From an uncultured Prevotella sp. (GTDB lineage: Bacteria > Bacteroidota > Bacteroidia > Bacteroidales > Bacteroidaceae), in the NCBI GenBank assembly GCA_944320675.1, contig CALUIJ010000021.1:1-40629 (forward strand): DNA of 40,629 bases. Direction: 5' to 3'. Shown here piece by piece: positions 8,164 through 16,092 of this stretch. The position numbers and the translations under genes were made by a program. Positions within the stretch are counted from its first letter, which is position 1, and the number at the start of each line of letters is the position of its first letter. Below the pieces are notes generated by a model. It ran no database searches, was not told the DNA's origin, and worked only from the letters and a program-made list of their open reading frames with translations.

Positions 8164-8457
8164 ATGAAGAAATACGACAAACTGTATAAATTCATCTTAT
8201 TCGCCATGCTTCATGAGGAAAAAGCCAACTTGGCATTCAAGGCGGCGGCAATGATTTTAGGGAAAAGAACTGCGTGCAGGCTTTACTTTAAACGGTTGTT
8301 CGGAGGTTGCGACATGGCCACGTTCAAACATATCGCACGTCTATATGGCAGATACGGACATTGTGACATTGAAAGCTTATTGGAAATACAACATACCGGC
8401 AACATGCTGACGGGGAGCTTCACCTATATAAACCCAAATCGGTCATTAGAACGCTAA
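8164..8457 (+). CDS. Small basic protein of unknown function; 3' end built from a repeat element
   Basis: A 97-residue ORF beginning ten bases after the terminator. The protein is basic and helical, with no membrane segment or signal peptide. It contains LYKFILFAMLHEEKANLAFKA and YFKRLFGGCDMATFKHIARL. I do not recognise the family; the second half could be a small helical DNA-binding domain, which is only an impression. The last nine codons (PNRSLER and neighbours) fall inside a family B repeat that starts at 8431, so the original C-terminus has probably been replaced. No promoter of the usual kind lies between the terminator and the ATG. It may be a decaying gene. Confidence 0.45.
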   Translation: MKKYDKLYKFILFAMLHEEKANLAFKAAAMILGKRTACRLYFKRLFGGCDMATFKHIARLYGRYGHCDIESLLEIQHTGNMLTGSFTYINPNRSLER

Positions 8458-8628
8458 TCAACACATTTATACTTGATTGCCGGCTCTTCATCCATATTCC
8501 GCACTGCCGCCGCCGTCTTGCTCCCCGGTTTATCCCGATGTAGCCCGCTACATCTTCGACAAAACCGGAAAACAATCCGTCTGACGGCAGCACGAAATAC
8601 GGATGAAGCCTAATGACCGATTGGGGAT
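8431..8628. repeat. MITE-like element, family B, copy 1
   Basis: About 198 bp bounded by ACCCAAATCGGTCATTAG (8432-8449) and the complementary CTAATGACCGATTGGGGA (8610-8627), a near-perfect inverted repeat of about 17 bp. The interior is also hairpin-like: ATCCATATTCCGCACTG pairs loosely with GCACGAAATACGGAT, and a central stem is formed by CGATGTAGC and GCTACATC. A second copy with the same ends and a better-preserved central hairpin is at 30091-30294. No ORF inside. Confidence 0.8.
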
Positions 8629-8723
8629 GAAAGGACATTGACCAAGTGGCCAATGCCGTTTCATCCCAACCGCATTGGAAAGTTGGGGTGAAACGAACGT
8701 ATGGATTTTTTTGTTTGACATTT

Positions 8724-8915
8724 TAATATCACTTTGTCACATTGCAGCTTTTGCCGCTGATTGCCAAGTGGTTACGTTGTGACGTTAGGAGCGGGTCGAC
8801 GTTCACCATTGTCACGTTTGCGTGTGACAGTGGTGAACGTGCCCATATCTTTAATGTCACGATGCAACACATTGTATTCCAACAACTTATACGGCAATAT
8901 GACATTGTGACATTA
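8724..8915. repeat. Long imperfect palindrome, family D, copy 1
   Basis: A 192-bp element with outer arms TAATATCACTTTGTCACATTGC (from 8724) and a right arm whose reverse complement starts TAATGTCACAATGTCATATTGC (ending at 8915). The inner arms are ACGTTCACCATTGTCACG (8799-8816) and TGTGACAGTGGTGAACGT (8823-8840), with two mismatches. The same plan and related sequence are present at 19226-19420. No coding potential. Between the family B copy and this element (8629-8723) I see nothing to annotate. Confidence 0.75.
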
Positions 8916-8966
8916 AATTCTTGAAAAAATCATCCACAGTGTTTTGCAATAAGCCGTCAATCACCT

Positions 8967-9012
8967 TTACGTTTGCCGTATTTCAGAGTGTAAAAGGCCA
9001 CGTTTTGAGAGG
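8967..9012. repeat. Dispersed repeat downstream of family D, shared with 19477-19525
   Basis: The segment TTTGCCGTATTTCAGAGTGT, then AAAAGGCCACGTTTTG, resembles TTTGCCGCCTTTCATCATGT, then GAGAGGCCGCGTTTTG, at 19477 onward. In both places it lies roughly 50-60 bp after the family D palindrome on the same side, so the two loci probably share a larger repeat of about 290-300 bp. The rest of 8916-9115 carries no gene I can support. Confidence 0.55.
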
Positions 9013-9115
9013 CAAAAGACGTTCTCATGTTATTCAATGGTTCATCCGTCTGTTTCACCACAACTGGTTGCCAGACAGTATTGTACCGATTTTGGTACTA
9101 TGTGCAAAACAATAT

Positions 9116-10324
9116 TTATTGGTGAGTGGCGCGGTACCAGGCCGTATGCGCCACTTCGCCTGCTATGCTGCCGTTGCGTGTCGGGTCAGAGACTGTCAAG
9201 CCCGAGAACGTTCTTATCAGTGTCTGCTTGTTGGATATCATCGAATAGTAAGTTTCGGTATTTGCCTTATACGGCACAAGACGGCCAAGCTGCTCGTTAA
9301 ATCTGCTTAAAAGGGCTTCGTCGGTACACAAATGCGAAACATAATCGCCAAAATCAAAGAATATTGTAGGACTATATCCGTCTAAGTCCTGAATGCTGTC
9401 AACGTCGTTCACGCCAAATGGGAAAGTCATGTTTATATCGCGCATTACGGCGACCATCCCATCAACCTCACGGCAATCGGTCACCCCTATTGTTCCGCAT
9501 GGCAGCCTGAAATCAGAATAAAACGAATGGAATCCGTCGCATACGCCCTTAAAATCGTTGTTCAACAGGTCGATTCCTATCTCGGCGTAAGGCATGCCCT
9601 CAATCATTATCTCGCATGTTGAAGCTATGAGATAATCAGTTACGTCCCTAAGCTCATAAGCGGTTTCAATGTTCGACATGTAACAATCGTCAAACAATAT
9701 GTACTCCATTTTCAGTCCGGACGACCTTATGCCTTCCGCCAAGGTGGATATGTCGGTTTGATATTCGCTGTCGGATGAATGTCCGAAAAACCGTGTCAGG
9801 TGTGCGCTTCCGTTTTTTGCGGCAGCCATACGGACCCTTGTGTACACTTCCGTGCCGACGGGGAGCCACCCCATGCCATGACAGCCAACGGCCAAGGCGT
9901 AAGTTTGTGCGGGAGCAGCGTCGGCAACGTCGCTGATAATCGAAGCCAAACCGGCTGAAGTGGTATAATCGCATCCGGGAAAACTATATTGCCGCAACGT
10001 GTCACGCCGGCATTGACCGCCGCCGTAAGTTATTCTTATAAGGTTTGAAACGGATTCGTTTTCCGATATGAAAACAATCAGCGCATTGCCGTCAAGTCCG
10101 TGGTTGTTCTCGATGGCGGTCTCGAATGAAGAAATGTTTTTCTTGAAATAAGAATATATACTTTGCCCCGACCAAGGCATGTACATGAATACGGTTTGCT
10201 TGTAATTCCCTGGCAAATCAGGCTCTTCGACGACTTCTTCGTCCTCACAAGAGAAAAAGAATAAGGGTAAGGCCATTATAAAGAGATATTCGCATGCCTT
10301 ACGCAATAATGAGCGGCACTTCAT
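9116..10324 (-). CDS. Clostripain-family (peptidase C11) cysteine peptidase, lipoprotein
   Basis: A 402-residue protein with a lipoprotein signal peptide (hydrophobic run LFIMALPLFFFSC, lipobox cysteine at about residue 26). The clan CD catalytic elements of peptidase C11 are visible: a beta strand ending TVFMYMPWSG, the histidine loop ALAVGCHGMGW with the putative catalytic His, and the cysteine loop ILFDDCYMSNIE with the putative nucleophile Cys after DD. Family members cleave after basic residues (clostripain, Arg), but the specificity here is unknown. Bacteroidales carry many such secreted or surface C11 enzymes (fragipain is a known example). The gene stands alone, flanked by repeats on both sides. 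No -33/-7 promoter of the usual type is obvious. Confidence 0.88.
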   Translation of the reverse strand: MKCRSLLRKACEYLFIMALPLFFFSCEDEEVVEEPDLPGNYKQTVFMYMPWSGQSIYSYFKKNISSFETAIENNHGLDGNALIVFISENESVSNLIRITYGGGQCRRDTLRQYSFPGCDYTTSAGLASIISDVADAAPAQTYALAVGCHGMGWLPVGTEVYTRVRMAAAKNGSAHLTRFFGHSSDSEYQTDISTLAEGIRSSGLKMEYILFDDCYMSNIETAYELRDVTDYLIASTCEIMIEGMPYAEIGIDLLNNDFKGVCDGFHSFYSDFRLPCGTIGVTDCREVDGMVAVMRDINMTFPFGVNDVDSIQDLDGYSPTIFFDFGDYVSHLCTDEALLSRFNEQLGRLVPYKANTETYYSMISNKQTLIRTFSGLTVSDPTRNGSIAGEVAHTAWYRATHQ

Positions 10325-10368
10325 AAGAATAAAGAAAAGATATTACTACAATGATAAGAAACTTATGT

Positions 10369-10609
10369 GAGGGTGTATCAAATTTATGGAGTTATCAGGA
10401 GTTAACCGGAGTCATGCCCGTTTCACTCACCGCAGTTAGCGGACAATAGCTTTTTAGGTTATACGGTCTTAAGGTCTTGCGGTCATACGGTACACCTCAC
10501 AACCCCATAACCGTAAAACCTTATAACCCGAAATAGCATTTTCAGTTACCTCCGAGTAACTCCGACGCGAAGCGCCTGACTCCTGTTAACTCCATTTTGA
10601 TACACCCTC
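10369..10609. repeat. MITE-like element, family C, copy 2
   Basis: A 241-bp element bounded by GAGGGTGTATCA (10369-10380) and TGATACACCCTC (10598-10609). Inward, GGAGTTATCAGGAGTTAACC pairs with the complement of GACTCCTGTTAACTCC. The outer parts match the 120-bp copy at 677-796, including TCCGACGCGAAGCG. The extra central block of about 110 bp has its own inverted symmetry (GGTTATACGGT against ACCGTAAAACCTTATAACC). It lies between the clostripain gene start and the 3' end of valS. Confidence 0.8.
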
Positions 10610-10638
10610 GTTAATGTAAGCAGGATTATCCCGACGTA

Positions 10639-13281
10639 TTATTTGCGTTTGCTCTTAAGTTCGGCAAGCGACTCTTTCAAGGCTGCGATCTTTTCCTCCG
10701 AATCGCTTTGCTTCTTTCTCTCCAACGCCACGACGGCGACCGGAGCGTTAGCCACGAACTTTTCGTTAGACAATTTCTTCATGACGCCGGCAAGGAATCC
10801 TTCAAGATGCTTAAGCTGGGCTTCCTGCTTGCCGATTTCTGCCTCAACGTCGATCAGGTTGCCTACGGGTACGGCAAACTCATCCGTCCCGACCATGAAC
10901 TGCACCGTATCGGCCGACTTCTCTTTCACAACGCTTACCGATTCAAGATTGGCCATCTTCAGCGTTACGGAGTCATACTCGGCGTAATTGTTCACGTTTA
11001 CGGCGTGAAGGGCAAGTTTTTCTTTCGGCGGAATGTTTTTCTGGTTTCTCACCGTCCTGACATGGCCTATCACTTGCTTTACGCTCTCTATGTCGTCGAC
11101 AATCTTCTTGTCATCGGCCGTAGGCTGAAGGATGTCGAGATTGTCCAGCATTATACTCTCACCGTCGTTGCGCTCATAAATATGCTGCCAAAGTTCTTCC
11201 GTGATGAACGGCATGAACGGATGCAACATTTTAAGCAAGTCGCTGAAGAATCCAAGGGTCTTGCCGTAAGTCTCACGGTCAATAGGAGAGCCGTAAGCCG
11301 GCTTTACCATTTCAAGATACCAACTTGAGAACTCATCCCAGAACAACTTATAAACCGCCATGAGAGCCTCGGATATACGGTATTTCTTGAACAAGTCGTC
11401 AACTTCGGCATTCGTAATCCTCAACTTCGCCTCAAACCACTTCACGGCAATGTTGTTTGCTTCAGGCTGTTCAAGATCCGCCACCTCCCAGCCCTTGACA
11501 AGGCGGAAGGCATTCCATATCTTATTGTTGAAATTGCGCCCTTGCTCGCAAAGACTTTCGTCGAACAATATGTCGTTGCCGGCCGGGGCGGATAGCATCA
11601 TGCCCATGCGCACGCCGTCGGCGCCGAATTTGTCGATAAGTTCTATCGGGTCGGGACTGTTGCCGAGGCTCTTGCTCATCTTACGCCCGAGCTTGTCGCG
11701 CACGATACCGGTAAAGTAAACATTCTTGAACGGCATCGTGCCACGGTATTCATAACCTGCCATGATCATTCGGGCAACCCAGAAGAAAATGATGTCAGGG
11801 CCGGTGACAAGATCCGAAGTAGGATAATAATATTTAATGTCTTCGTTATCAGGATTGTTGACCCCGTCAAATACGGACATGGGCCACAGCCATGACGAGA
11901 ACCACGTGTCAAGACAATCGTCATCCTGGCGGAGGTCAGCGGCCGACAAGCTATTGTCACCGGATTTTTCCCTTGCAAGTTCCAAAGCTTTTTCCGGCGA
12001 CTCGGCGACGACAAAACCACCGTTCCCCGGCAGGTAGTAAGCCGGAATACGGTGCCCCCACCAGAGTTGGCGGCTGATGCACCAGTCCTTGATGTTCTCA
12101 AGCCAATGACGGTAAGTGTTCTTGTATTTTGCCGGATAGAACTTTATCTCGTCGTTCATTACCGGAGCAAGGGCCAAGTCGGCAAAATGCTGCATCTTGA
12201 GGAACCACTGCGTAGAAAGTTTCGGTTCGATAGGTACGTTGGTCCTCTCCGAGAATCCCACCTTGTTTACGTAATCCTCGACTTTCTCCATTAATCCCGC
12301 ATCCTTCAAGTCTTGTTCTATCTGCTTGCGTACGTCCATGCGGTCCATTCCGACATACAAGCCTGCAGCCTCCGAAATGGTACCGTCGTCGTTGAATATG
12401 TCTATCGTCTCGAGATTATGCTTCAATCCAAGGGCGTGGTCGTTAACGTCATGCGCAGGAGTTACCTTAAGGCAACCCGTACCAAACTCAATGTCGACAT
12501 AGCTGTCTTCGATAACGGGGATTTGGCGGTTTACAAGCGGCACGATAACGTGTTTCCCCTTAAGCCATGTGTTCTTCGGGTCGTCAGGGTTTATGCACAT
12601 CGCCGTGTCGCCCATTATGGTTTCCGGGCGCGTCGTAGCCACAACGGCATATTTCCCCGGTTCTTCAACTACCATGTAGCGGAGATAATACAACTTGCTG
12701 TGTTCCTCCTTGTAGACGACTTCCTCGTCGCTTAATGCTGTCTTAGCCTGCGGATCCCAGTTCACCATGCGCGCGCCACGGTAAATCAGTCCCTTATTAT
12801 AAAGGTCACAGAATACCTTTATTACACCGTCAGAACGCTTCTCGTCCATGGTGAACGCCGTACGGTCCCAATCGCAGCTTGCGCCCAGTTTCCTTAATTG
12901 TTTTAATATTATGCCTCCGTGCTCGTTCGTCCATTCCCATGCGTGTTTAAGGAATTCGTCGCGCGTAAGGTCGGTTTTCTTAATTCCTTGTTGGGCAAGC
13001 TTGTTTACGACTTTTGCTTCGGTCGCGATCGAGGCGTGGTCGGTGCCCGGCACCCAGCATGCATTCTTTCCTTCCATTCTCGCCCGCCTGACAAGAATGT
13101 CCTGGATTGTATTGTTAAGCATGTGCCCCATGTGCAACACGCCTGTCACATTAGGCGGCGGTATGACTATCGTGTAAGGCTCACGCCCGTCAGGTTTGCT
13201 GCTGAAAAGCTTGTTGTCAAGCCAATATTGATACCATTTCGACTCCACCTCACTTGGGTCGTATTTGCTTGCTAATTCCAT
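10639..13281 (-). CDS. valS: Valyl-tRNA synthetase
   Basis: An 880-residue class I aminoacyl-tRNA synthetase that charges tRNA-Val. The HIGH-type motif is HMGHM at residues 50-54 within [19 protein letters not shown] is at 534-538 ([10 protein letters not shown]). The editing domain lies between them, with the conserved [14 protein letters not shown] and TPAHDVNDH. The anticodon-binding domain follows, and the C-terminal about 65 residues form the charged coiled coil typical of ValRS ([25 protein letters not shown]). Length is normal and no frame break is seen. Divergent from mazG. Confidence 0.97.
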   Translation of the reverse strand: MELASKYDPSEVESKWYQYWLDNKLFSSKPDGREPYTIVIPPPNVTGVLHMGHMLNNTIQDILVRRARMEGKNACWVPGTDHASIATEAKVVNKLAQQGIKKTDLTRDEFLKHAWEWTNEHGGIILKQLRKLGASCDWDRTAFTMDEKRSDGVIKVFCDLYNKGLIYRGARMVNWDPQAKTALSDEEVVYKEEHSKLYYLRYMVVEEPGKYAVVATTRPETIMGDTAMCINPDDPKNTWLKGKHVIVPLVNRQIPVIEDSYVDIEFGTGCLKVTPAHDVNDHALGLKHNLETIDIFNDDGTISEAAGLYVGMDRMDVRKQIEQDLKDAGLMEKVEDYVNKVGFSERTNVPIEPKLSTQWFLKMQHFADLALAPVMNDEIKFYPAKYKNTYRHWLENIKDWCISRQLWWGHRIPAYYLPGNGGFVVAESPEKALELAREKSGDNSLSAADLRQDDDCLDTWFSSWLWPMSVFDGVNNPDNEDIKYYYPTSDLVTGPDIIFFWVARMIMAGYEYRGTMPFKNVYFTGIVRDKLGRKMSKSLGNSPDPIELIDKFGADGVRMGMMLSAPAGNDILFDESLCEQGRNFNNKIWNAFRLVKGWEVADLEQPEANNIAVKWFEAKLRITNAEVDDLFKKYRISEALMAVYKLFWDEFSSWYLEMVKPAYGSPIDRETYGKTLGFFSDLLKMLHPFMPFITEELWQHIYERNDGESIMLDNLDILQPTADDKKIVDDIESVKQVIGHVRTVRNQKNIPPKEKLALHAVNVNNYAEYDSVTLKMANLESVSVVKEKSADTVQFMVGTDEFAVPVGNLIDVEAEIGKQEAQLKHLEGFLAGVMKKLSNEKFVANAPVAVVALERKKQSDSEEKIAALKESLAELKSKRK

Positions 13282-13321
13282 CTTTATATATTAAATTAAT
13301 TTTATCTAATAAAAAACGATG

Positions 13322-13329
13322 CAAAAATA
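13322..13329 (-). promoter_or_regulatory. -7 element (TATTTTTG) for valS
   Basis: Minus-strand TATTTTTG, 41 bp upstream of the valS ATG, matches TAnnTTTG. No TTTG is found at the expected distance upstream, so only the -7 box is claimed. Confidence 0.5.
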
Positions 13330-13351
13330 CAAAATATTCATGGAAAATACC

Positions 13352-13359
13352 TACATTTG
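13352..13359 (+). promoter_or_regulatory. -7 element (TACATTTG) for mazG-rnz
   Basis: TACATTTG matches TAnnTTTG and sits 20 bp before the mazG ATG at 13380. The -33 box is not clear. It makes a compact divergent promoter region with valS. Confidence 0.5.
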
Positions 13360-13379
13360 CATGGTTAAAATACACATTT

Positions 13380-14171
13380 ATGCATACAAGAGAAGAAAAA
13401 CTGGAAGCATTCGGCAGACTTATAGACGTGCTCGACACATTGCGTGTGAAATGTCCTTGGGACAGGAAACAAACTAATGAAAGCCTAAGGCCGAACACGA
13501 TAGAGGAAACTTTCGAATTGTGTGACGCCTTGATGAAAGACGATAAGAAGAACATCTGCAAAGAACTGGGCGATGTCTTATTGCATGTTTGCTTCTACGC
13601 CCTCATAGGTAGCGAGACCGGTGATTTCGATATCGCCGACGTTTGCAATAATGAAGCCGACAAACTTATATTCAGGCATCCGCACGTGTACGGAAATGTC
13701 AAAGCCGATACGGCCGACCAAGTTACGGAGAATTGGGAACAGATAAAGCTCAAGGAGAAAGACGGCAACAAGAGAGTGCTCTCAGGTGTGCCCGACTCCC
13801 TGCCGTCTTTGATAAAAGCCTACCGGATACAGGATAAGGCGAGAAACGTAGGATTCGACTGGGAGGACAAGGTAGATGTTTGGAAAAAGGTGCGCGAAGA
13901 GCTCGGCGAACTTGAAGAGGAACTGAAGAAGGAGGATAAGGAAAAGTCGACCCGGGAATTGGGAGATTTCCTTTTCAGCGTTATCAACGCGGCACGCCTC
14001 TACCATCTTAACCCTGACAACGCTTTGGAACATACGAACCAAAAGTTCATCAGACGTTTTAACTACATAGAAGACCACTCGATTAAAGCCGGTAAACCGC
14101 TTACGGATATGACGTTGGACGAAATGGACGAGTTGTGGAACGAGGCTAAAAAGCAAGAAAACGAACAATAA
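13380..14171 (+). CDS. mazG: Nucleoside triphosphate pyrophosphohydrolase MazG
   Basis: A 263-residue two-domain MazG. It hydrolyses NTPs or dNTPs to NMP and pyrophosphate, thought to remove non-canonical nucleotides. The first domain starts AFGRLIDVLDTLRVKCPWDRKQT and has the metal-binding EETFELCDAL followed by KELGDVLLHV. The second repeats the pattern with KVREELGELEEEL and ELGDFLFSVINAARL. The start at 13380 begins the conserved domain at once; the longer frame upstream crosses the promoter. mazG, a lipoprotein gene and rnz follow each other with gaps of 12 and 15 bp, indicating one operon. Confidence 0.93.
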   Translation: MHTREEKLEAFGRLIDVLDTLRVKCPWDRKQTNESLRPNTIEETFELCDALMKDDKKNICKELGDVLLHVCFYALIGSETGDFDIADVCNNEADKLIFRHPHVYGNVKADTADQVTENWEQIKLKEKDGNKRVLSGVPDSLPSLIKAYRIQDKARNVGFDWEDKVDVWKKVREELGELEEELKKEDKEKSTRELGDFLFSVINAARLYHLNPDNALEHTNQKFIRRFNYIEDHSIKAGKPLTDMTLDEMDELWNEAKKQENEQ

Positions 14172-14183
14172 AACTGTCATACG

Positions 14184-14765
14184 ATGAAAACCTTTAAAGG
14201 CGCGCTTTTATTTTTATGCGCAATGATTGTGATAGGTTGTAACGACAAGAAAAAGAGCGTCCCTGTAATAGAAATATTAACGGACAGCACCGTTGTCGAC
14301 ACAACCGTCTACGGACGTTGCGGAGACGGAACGGCCATGCACACGCTGGAGCTGATAACCGACAAGGGTGACACGATAGTCTACACACTCGAGGGCATCG
14401 ACACATTCTCAAACGTGCAGGGAGGACTCTTTGTCGGCGACCGCATAGCCGTAATAGGAACACGGGCGGAAGGACTGAACGAGGAGATGTTCGCCGAAAA
14501 AGTAATCAACCTTACTTCATTGCTTGGAACATGGAGCAGCCTTGACAAGAAATTTGAGATAGCCGAAGGCGGAAATGTCATAAGTAACACAGGTGAACCC
14601 AAACCGTATACGGAATGGAAAATACTGAACGGCAAGCTGATACTGACACCCGACACTTTCGACATTTACACGCTCGGGCCGGACTCATTGTATCTTGAAA
14701 ACGACAAAGGCATCTACGGATACAAAAGGCTGCAGAAAACGGCCTCGGGCAAAAAGACGAAATAA
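14184..14765 (+). CDS. Lipocalin-like lipoprotein of unknown function
   Basis: A 193-residue lipoprotein: basic start, hydrophobic run, lipobox VIGC at residue 19. The middle part (HTLELITDKGDTIVYTLEGI, VGDRIAVIG) looks like a small beta barrel. The C-terminal part, from LLGTWSSLDKKFEI to DSLYLENDKGIYGYKRL, resembles the lipocalin-like domains frequent in Bacteroidota lipoproteins. Ligand unknown. It lies in an operon between mazG and rnz with no obvious functional link. Confidence 0.7.
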   Translation: MKTFKGALLFLCAMIVIGCNDKKKSVPVIEILTDSTVVDTTVYGRCGDGTAMHTLELITDKGDTIVYTLEGIDTFSNVQGGLFVGDRIAVIGTRAEGLNEEMFAEKVINLTSLLGTWSSLDKKFEIAEGGNVISNTGEPKPYTEWKILNGKLILTPDTFDIYTLGPDSLYLENDKGIYGYKRLQKTASGKKTK

Positions 14766-14780
14766 AAGGGAGGGCTATAC

Positions 14781-15695
14781 ATGCAGCCATTCAAGGTACG
14801 TATTCTTGGATGCGGAAGTGCCCTGCCGACGTTAAAGCATTCCGCATCGTCGCAAGTAATCGAAGTCAGGGACAAGGTGTTCATGGTTGATTGCGGGGAA
14901 GGCACGCAGGTCCAGTTAAGGCGTGCAAGGATACATTTTAATAAGATATGTGCAATATTCATAACCCACCTCCACGGCGACCATTGTTTCGGCCTTATCG
15001 GCCTGATTTCAACATTGGGTATGTTGGGGCGCACCGCCACGCTTCATGTTTACGCGCCCCAAGAGCTTGGCGGAATATTGCGGCAGCAACTTGATTTTTT
15101 CTGCAACGGCTTGGATTACGAGGTGTATTTCCACGGAATAGACACAAGTATACACGACATCGTGTATGAAGACAACAGTGTCGTGGTAAAATCTATACCT
15201 TTAAACCACCGTATCGCATGTTGCGGATACATGTTCAGCGAGAAGCCCACGCTTCCACACATACGCAGGGACATGATCGACTTTTACAATATTCCTGAAT
15301 GCTACCGTAACAACATAAAAAACGGAGCCGACTGGACTACAAAAGACGGGGAAGTCATACCGAACTCATGGCTGACCAAGCCTGCCGATCCGCCACGGTC
15401 ATACGCATATTGCTCTGATACAAAATACATGCCGGATCTCCACAAGCTGTTGGCAGGCATTGACTTACTTTACCATGAAGCCACTTATACAAGCGAAGAC
15501 GTGAAGAGGGCGGCCCTGTATTACCATAGCACGGCCAGGCAAGCGGCGACAGTCGCCCTTGAGGCGAACGTGAAAAGGCTTATCATCGGACACTTCTCGG
15601 CACGTTATGACGACGATGGAGTATTATTGGAAGAAGCGCGCAACGTTTTCCCAAACACGGCGTTAACCAATGAAATGGACGTTTTTGAATTATAA
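14781..15695 (+). CDS. rnz: Ribonuclease Z
   Basis: A 304-residue metallo-beta-lactamase-fold nuclease that trims the 3' ends of pre-tRNAs. The metal-binding motif THLHGDH is at residues 62-68. It follows the N-terminal signature GCGSALPT and the VDCGEGTQ strand. Further metal ligands are expected in YCSDTKY and IGHFSARY, both present. The ATG is preceded by GGGAGGG at 14768-14774, a Shine-Dalgarno-like run at about the right distance; strong SD sequences are uncommon in this phylum. Last gene of the mazG operon. Confidence 0.94.
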   Translation: MQPFKVRILGCGSALPTLKHSASSQVIEVRDKVFMVDCGEGTQVQLRRARIHFNKICAIFITHLHGDHCFGLIGLISTLGMLGRTATLHVYAPQELGGILRQQLDFFCNGLDYEVYFHGIDTSIHDIVYEDNSVVVKSIPLNHRIACCGYMFSEKPTLPHIRRDMIDFYNIPECYRNNIKNGADWTTKDGEVIPNSWLTKPADPPRSYAYCSDTKYMPDLHKLLAGIDLLYHEATYTSEDVKRAALYYHSTARQAATVALEANVKRLIIGHFSARYDDDGVLLEEARNVFPNTALTNEMDVFEL

Positions 15696-15717
15696 AAGGC
15701 AAAAAAAATACATAAAG

Positions 15718-15749
15718 TTTGGCGTTATAATAAAATTGATGTATCTTTG
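15718..15749 (+). promoter_or_regulatory. Bacteroidota promoter of the L,D-transpeptidase/ECF sigma operon
   Basis: TTTG at 15718-15721, a 20-bp spacer and TATCTTTG at 15742-15749 match the -33/-7 consensus. The start of transcription would fall near 15755, leaving a short leader before the ATG at 15771 and almost none before the ATG at 15762. Confidence 0.78.
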
Positions 15750-15770
15750 CCATAATAAAAAATGATTGCT

Positions 15771-16079
15771 ATGACAAAGAAGTTTTTCATAATACCGCTT
15801 TTCGCTTTTTTGTTGCTTGGCATCCCTGTTGTCGGCAACGCCAACAGTGCGATTGAGATCGTAGAAAACGAGTATCAGGAAATATCCATTTCCGTGAAGG
15901 AGTCTACACTTCATGTTGTTGGCGCCAACGGCCAGATGTTGCATGTCTATAATGTTGCAGGCGTACGTGTCATGAGCTTCAAGGTGGAAGGCCCCGACCG
16001 CCACTATGACTTGAATCTGCAAAAGGGATGTTATATCGTTAAAATAGGAAAAGTCGTAAAGAAGATATTCATCAAATAA
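15771..16079 (+). CDS. Secreted mini-protein resembling a lone T9SS type A sorting domain
   Basis: A 102-residue protein made of a signal peptide (hydrophobic FFIIPLFAFLLLGIPVVGNA) and one small beta domain. It contains STLHVVGANGQMLHVYNVAG, then VRVMSFKVEG, then YDLNLQKGCYIVKIGK and the basic end VVKKIFIK. That order (short strand, YNVAG, valine-rich strand, LQKGCYIVKI, KKIFI) is the pattern of the C-terminal sorting domain of type IX secretion cargo, normally attached to a large protein. Here nothing precedes it except the signal peptide. The start at 15771 is chosen from the promoter position; 15762 is the alternative. It may not be true T9SS cargo; some Prevotella proteins use such domains in other ways. 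Confidence 0.6.
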   Translation: MTKKFFIIPLFAFLLLGIPVVGNANSAIEIVENEYQEISISVKESTLHVVGANGQMLHVYNVAGVRVMSFKVEGPDRHYDLNLQKGCYIVKIGKVVKKIFIK

Positions 16080-16092
16080 GCATCATTTTGTT

